DNA of 5,988 nt, from assembly GCA_009838385.1 (NCBI GenBank), contig VXRS01000244.1, positions 4,496 to 10,483 on the forward strand. The letters run 5' to 3'. The position numbers and the translations under genes are program-made. Source of the DNA: Dehalococcoidia bacterium (lineage in GTDB: Bacteria > Chloroflexota > Dehalococcoidia > Tepidiformales > Tepidiformaceae). The stretch's first letter is position 1; every line of letters starts with the position of its first letter. The notes under the pieces are model-generated. The model was not told where the DNA came from and searched no databases. It saw only the letters and a program-made list of their open reading frames with translations. Below, in pieces: positions 5,501-5,988 of this stretch.

Positions 5501-5988
5501 CTAGCCCATCGAGCGGGCGTGCTCGAGCACGGCCGCCCAGGGGGTGCGCTGCTCGATGAGCGGGCGGTACGAAGAGAGCTGCTGGGGCATGTTGAACGTC
5601 AGGCCGCCCACGATGATCCCGTTCCGCTGGTAGCCGGCCACGAATTCGAGGCTCTCCAGCGAGCCGTGCAGCACCTCGACCTCGTTGTCGGCCGTGGGGT
5701 GCCCGAGGGACTGGATGCTCGCGTCGTACTGGTCCGACCAGACGTAGGGCACCGACGCGAACGGCCGCGCCTCGCCCGGCTCCGCCAGCAGGTTGCGAGC
5801 GACGTGGCGGCTCTGGTGAATCACATTCGTCCAGTGCTCGACCCGCATCTCTTCCTCGAAGATCGGGTTGTACCAGCGGCACACGTCCCCGACCGCGTAG
5901 ATGCCGGGCGCCGCGGCGCAGGTGGCGTCGCAAACGACGCCGTCGCGCAACTCCAGCCCCGAGCCCTCAAGCCAGCGCGTCTCCGGCG
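5501..5988 (-). CDS. FAD/NAD(P)-dependent oxidoreductase, ferredoxin-reductase type, C-terminal part (5' end off the window)
   Basis: The frame is open from the window edge to TAG at 5503-5501, giving 161 visible residues of a protein that is usually about 400 aa. The visible part starts in the WLEGSGLEL segment that follows the NAD-binding domain, then APGIYAVGDVCRW (window residues 26-38) with the second FAD-binding GD motif. FEEEMRVEHWTNVIHQSRHVA follows, a hallmark of ferredoxin reductases that serve ring-hydroxylating dioxygenases and P450s, then the reductase C-terminal domain beginning VPYVWSDQYDASIQSLG (79-95). Such proteins pass electrons from NAD(P)H through FAD to a [2Fe-2S] ferredoxin or Rieske partner. 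No ferredoxin or oxygenase is in the window, so its partner is presumably upstream beyond 5988 or elsewhere. A TTG near 5950 is an internal Leu codon, not the start. It is co-directional with the kinase, 52 bases downstream, and probably in the same operon. Confidence 0.92.
   Translation of the reverse strand, partial: PETRWLEGSGLELRDGVVCDATCAAAPGIYAVGDVCRWYNPIFEEEMRVEHWTNVIHQSRHVARNLLAEPGEARPFASVPYVWSDQYDASIQSLGHPTADNEVEVLHGSLESLEFVAGYQRNGIIVGGLTFNMPQQLSSYRPLIEQRTPWAAVLEHARSMG

Noticed and set aside
5504..5933. Overlapping minus-strand frame covering 5241-5933, spanning the reductase end and the kinase start
   Set aside because: Its translation is Arg/Ala-rich shadow sequence from shifted reading of the reductase and kinase. 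No domain is visible.
5948..5950. Possible TTG start giving a complete 149-residue protein
   Set aside because: The frame continues upstream to the window edge with typical reductase sequence (WLEGSGLEL), so this is an internal Leu codon of a truncated gene.

Overview
The window is a densely packed, GC-rich (about two-thirds G+C by eye) stretch of bacterial chromosome. It contains seven genes, all on the minus strand and so read from high to low coordinates. The genes at the two window edges are cut off. I saw no RNA gene, insertion sequence, CRISPR array or long repeat. The only non-coding gap above a few bases is 52 bp (5449-5500).

In transcription order the genes are: the C-terminal third or so of an FAD/NAD(P)H-dependent ferredoxin-reductase-type oxidoreductase (5501-5988, 5' end missing); an APH-fold kinase of the ACAD10/11-N-like phosphotransferase group (4453-5448); two adjacent but dissimilar family III (CaiB/BaiF) CoA transferases (3188-4447 and 2013-3191); a small DUF35 zinc-ribbon/OB-fold protein (1585-2016); a lipid-transfer-protein-type thiolase homologue (394-1584); and the N-terminal 132 residues of a luciferase-like (LLM) flavin/F420-dependent oxidoreductase (1-397, 3' end missing). 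Three junctions are ATGA four-base overlaps, one is a TGA directly abutting a GTG in the same frame, and one is a 5-base gap. This is almost certainly one translationally coupled operon.

The set reads as part of a CoA-thioester catabolic pathway for an unknown, probably alicyclic, branched or steroid/terpenoid-like carboxylic acid. The CoA transferases would load or exchange CoA. The kinase may phosphorylate a hydroxylated substrate or its CoA ester. The DUF35-thiolase pair could cleave a carbon-carbon bond, either as a retro-aldolase of the Ltp2-ChsH2 kind or as a thiolase. The LLM enzyme and the electron-transfer reductase would supply redox or oxygenation steps. The substrate cannot be read from the sequence.

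Taxonomy is uncertain. High GC, an LLM family enzyme of the Rv2161c type and multiple CaiB paralogues fit Actinomycetota, but also Chloroflexota (Dehalococcoidia/SAR202-like), Binatota or Rokubacteria-like uncultured lineages. The most distinctive points are the unequal CoA-transferase pair (aspartate in one, glutamate in the other at the expected catalytic position), the thiolase homologue without a recognisable canonical catalytic Cys motif, and the single in-frame stop codon separating DUF35 from that thiolase.
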